Origin: DATLFA01 sp039915945
GTDB lineage: Bacteria; Actinomycetota; Acidimicrobiia; Acidimicrobiales; WLNW01
Length of the DNA stretch: 14,481 nt
Reading direction: 5' to 3'
NCBI GenBank assembly: GCA_039915945.1
Contig: JBDSMH010000228.1
Location: 1-14,481 of the forward strand
Made by a program: the position numbers and the translations under genes. The stretch's first letter is position 1. Every line of letters begins with the position of its first letter. The notes beneath the pieces were generated by a model. That model had not been told where the DNA came from. It saw only the letters and a program-made list of their open reading frames with translations, and ran no database searches. Positions 12,411-14,481 of the stretch are shown here, piece by piece.

Positions 12411-13815
12411 ATGTTCCGCCTGACACTGACTTCCCTGTGGGCGCGCAAGCGCCGCCTCGTGGGCACGAGCGTCGCAGTTGCCATCGGCGTCGCGTTCCTC
12501 ACGGGCACCCTCGTTCTGGGCGACACACTCAGTGCCAACTTCCGCGATCTGTTCAACGATGTGTCGGCGAACACCGACGTCGTGGTGCGCAGTTCCACAG
12601 TGGTCGAGGCCAAGGGCGCGACGGATGCGAATCGTGGACTTATCGACGAATCGATCATCGAGACCGTGCGCAATGTCGACGGCGTGGGTGACGTCGAGGG
12701 AAAGGTCGTTGGCTATGGATCGCTCTACGGGAGCGACGGAGAGCCCATCGGTGGCAACGGCCCACCCCGCCAGGCCGGCAGTTGGATCACATCGCCCGAT
12801 CTCAACCCCTACAAGCTCGTCGAAGGACGAGCGCCCGAGTTGCCCAACGAGGTGGTGATCAACCGGGGCGCGGCAAAGGCAGGGGGCCTCCATCTCGGCG
12901 ACACAACGGTCGTGCAAACGCCGGAGCCCGTCGAGGTCACCATCGTCGGCATCGCGACATTCGGCGACACGGATGGTCTCGGCCAGACCACTTGGACTGC
13001 ATTCACTCTGAGAGACGCGCAGGACGCCGTCATGCACCAGCCGGGCAAGGTCAGTTCTATTCTCGTGACCGCGGCCGACGGCGTCTCGAGCGTTGAACTG
13101 CGCGACCGCATCGCCGCGGTCGTGCCGGCGAACACTGAGGCCATCACCGGGAAGGCGTTGGCCGACGAACGTATCGATGACATCGCCAAGACCTTTTTGA
13201 ACTTGCTGCGTACGTTCCTCGTCGTGTTCGCGTTGATCGCGCTCGCCGTAGCGACGCTCAGCATCAACAACACGTTCGCGATCACGATTGCCCAGCGCAC
13301 CCGCGAGCTCGCGTTGTTGCGCGCAGTCGGTGCATCCCGTCGACAGGTGCGCGGCGCCGTCACTCTGGAGGCCCTGGCGATCGGGGGAGTGTCCGGTCTC
13401 GTCGGTCTCGTCGGCGGGCTCGGCATCGCCGGCTTGTTGAAAGGACTGTTCGACGCGTTCGGCGGCGCCTTGCCCGCCGGCGGCATGGCAATCCGGCCGC
13501 AGTCGCTCGCCATCGGCCTTGCAGCCGGAGTGGTGGTGACGCTGCTCGCGGCCCAGGCACCGGCCCGCCGGGCATCGGTCATCGCACCCGTCGCGGCGTT
13601 GCGCGATGCCGATGTCGAGCCGAGCCGGCCATCGCGACGGCGGTATATCAGTGCGGCAGCGCTGCTTGCCGCGGGGGAGCACGAGCCTTGCGTTGCCGGT
13701 TGCCCGGCTGGCGATCGTCGCCTTGCTCGGAGCGTTGGCCGGCATGTTTGCCGCTCGCCGTCCCGCGCGCCGCGCGGCGCGTGTCGCGATTCTCGACGCG
13801 ATCGCAATGCCGTGA
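12411..13815 (+). pseudogene. FtsX/MacB-type ABC permease with the middle deleted and a frame change
   Basis: The first 422 residues from ATG 12411 are a normal half of a MacB-type permease: an N-terminal membrane segment (about 16-37), extracytoplasmic domain (40-255), and FtsX block (262-385) with RTRELALLRAVGASRRQVRG and the closing APARRASVIAPVAALRDAD. A second membrane start (YISAAALLAAG) follows. At about 13,677-13,684 the sequence jumps, in another frame, to SLALPVARLAIVALLGALAG and PARRAARVAILDAIAMP, the last helix and tail of the second FtsX block, ending in TGA at 13813-13815. Intact relatives have roughly 800-850 residues, so about 330 residues (second extracytoplasmic domain and most of the second block) are missing. 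In the original frame no stop occurs before the window ends, so translation would run on across the antisense of the EAL gene. A truncated half-permease could still insert in the membrane, but normal function is unlikely. An assembly deletion is the alternative. Confidence 0.8.
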
Positions 13816-13883
13816 CGACCACGCCGCAGCACCGCGAAAGGTTGCACCCAGGGCTGCCGATCGCGCAACGGCGCCCGGGTTCC

Positions 13884-14481
13884 CTACAGCGCCGGCATCA
13901 CCAAAGCACTGTCCGGGTCGCTGTGCCCGAACGGGTCCGCCACGAGGATCGGCTCGATGTCATCGACCGCGGCGGGGCGGGCGAAGTAGAAGCCCTGCAC
14001 CCAATCGCAGCCGGCGACGCGCAGGATCTCGAGTTGGCGAACGTTCTCCACTCCTTCGGCCACGACCTTCATGCCCAACGTGTGCGCGAGGGTCGTGATC
14101 GTGTTGACGATCGCCGCTGTCTGGTGATCGTGCTCGAGCTGGCTGATGAACGACCGGTCGATCTTGATCGTGTCGATGGGAAGGTGGCGCAAGTAGCCGA
14201 TCGACGAGTAACCGGTGCCGAAGTCGTCGATGGCGATCTTGACGCCGAGTTCCTTGAGCGCGCCGAGTTGTCGCAGCGTTCGCGGATCGTCGTAGATGAG
14301 AGTCGTCTCGGTGATCTCGAGAGTGACCGTCGATGGGTCGATGTGCGTCGCCTCGAGCGTCTGGCGTACGCGTTGAGGAAAGTCGGCCTGGTCGAGCTGG
14401 CGCCCGGAGACATTGATCGACACACCCAGCGTCGCAAGCTCGGGGCGTTGATGCCAGAGCTGGTTTTGCCGGCACGCGTCG
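13884..14481 (-). CDS. EAL-domain cyclic-di-GMP phosphodiesterase, C-terminal part (5' end off the window)
   Basis: The frame is open from the right window edge to TAG at 13884-13886, giving 198 residues of an EAL domain. Motifs in order: VSINVSGRQL (metal-binding Asn), TLEITETTL (metal-binding Glu), KIAIDDFGTGYSSIGYL (the paired Asp of the active centre), IDTIKIDRSFI (catalytic Lys), KVVAEGVEN (Glu) and GCDWVQGFYFARP. All expected catalytic residues visible here are present, so it probably hydrolyses cyclic-di-GMP to pGpG; the first metal ligand, in the Glu-Ala-Leu motif, is outside the window. Any sensor or GGDEF domain would also be upstream. An internal GTG at 14423 is not the start, since upstream sequence (ACRQNQLWHQRPELATLG) matches the family too. 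It converges with the broken permease across 68 bases in which I see no convincing terminator. Confidence 0.93.
   Translation of the reverse strand, partial: DACRQNQLWHQRPELATLGVSINVSGRQLDQADFPQRVRQTLEATHIDPSTVTLEITETTLIYDDPRTLRQLGALKELGVKIAIDDFGTGYSSIGYLRHLPIDTIKIDRSFISQLEHDHQTAAIVNTITTLAHTLGMKVVAEGVENVRQLEILRVAGCDWVQGFYFARPAAVDDIEPILVADPFGHSDPDSALVMPAL

Noticed and set aside
12093..13868. 591-codon minus-strand open frame
   Set aside because: It lies antisense to the ATPase and permease whose motifs are clear; its composition (Arg, His, Asp rich) is that of a GC-driven shadow.
13816..13883. Terminator between the convergent permease and EAL genes
   Set aside because: Only weak short complementarities were found, with no stable stem or T-run.
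1..14481. Insertion sequence or phage boundary explaining the gene lesions
   Set aside because: No transposase, integrase, terminal inverted repeats or target duplications were seen near 5510, 9444, 10791 or 13,680.

Overview
The window is GC-rich with strongly G/C-ending codons, GTG/TTG starts, and several genes whose start lies directly behind a TANNNT hexamer, as in leaderless transcripts. With the gene content (large FtsX/MacB-type permeases, NarL-type two-component system, clade-2 catalase) this points to a high-GC Actinomycetota, perhaps Acidimicrobiia; that placement is inference. No rRNA, tRNA, CRISPR array, transposase or integrase was seen.

Layout. (1) Positions 1-4663, minus strand: a membrane protein built from two fused AI-2E-type transporter halves, then a large-subunit catalase (katE), then the first 25 codons of a gene leaving the window at its left edge, possibly a DUF2231-type protein. 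(2) 4708-5848, plus strand: a small glycosyltransferase-like protein, then two gene fragments that appear joined by a deletion: the start of an O-antigen-ligase-like membrane protein and the end of a beta-propeller-like protein. (3) 5923-8484, plus strand: a large intact FtsX-type ABC permease with no ATPase beside it. (4) 8493-11501, minus strand: a sensor kinase / NarL response regulator pair overlapping by GTGA, a VOC (glyoxalase/bleomycin-resistance fold) gene one base further on, and a TetR regulator. The kinase and VOC genes are each interrupted by one in-frame TAA. (5) 11502-11634: a divergent control region with a perfect 16-bp palindrome and a second inverted repeat. (6) 11635-13815, plus strand: a MacB/LolD-type ABC ATPase and its tightly coupled permease; the permease has lost its middle and changes frame at about 13,677-13,684. 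(7) 13884 to the right edge, minus strand: the C-terminal part of an EAL-domain cyclic-di-GMP phosphodiesterase.

Working together. The kinase-regulator pair transcribed away from an ABC ATPase/permease pair is a familiar arrangement in which the regulator controls the transporter. Here the kinase, permease and VOC genes all look damaged while the ATPase, regulator and the separate permease at 5923-8484 look intact. The simplest reading is a decaying sense-and-export module whose ATPase may now serve the intact permease. The main alternatives are assembly or base-call errors and, for the two TAA codons, readthrough. I see no convincing new biological system; the most interesting signals are the clustered gene lesions, the control region at 11502-11634 and the fused double AI-2E transporter.
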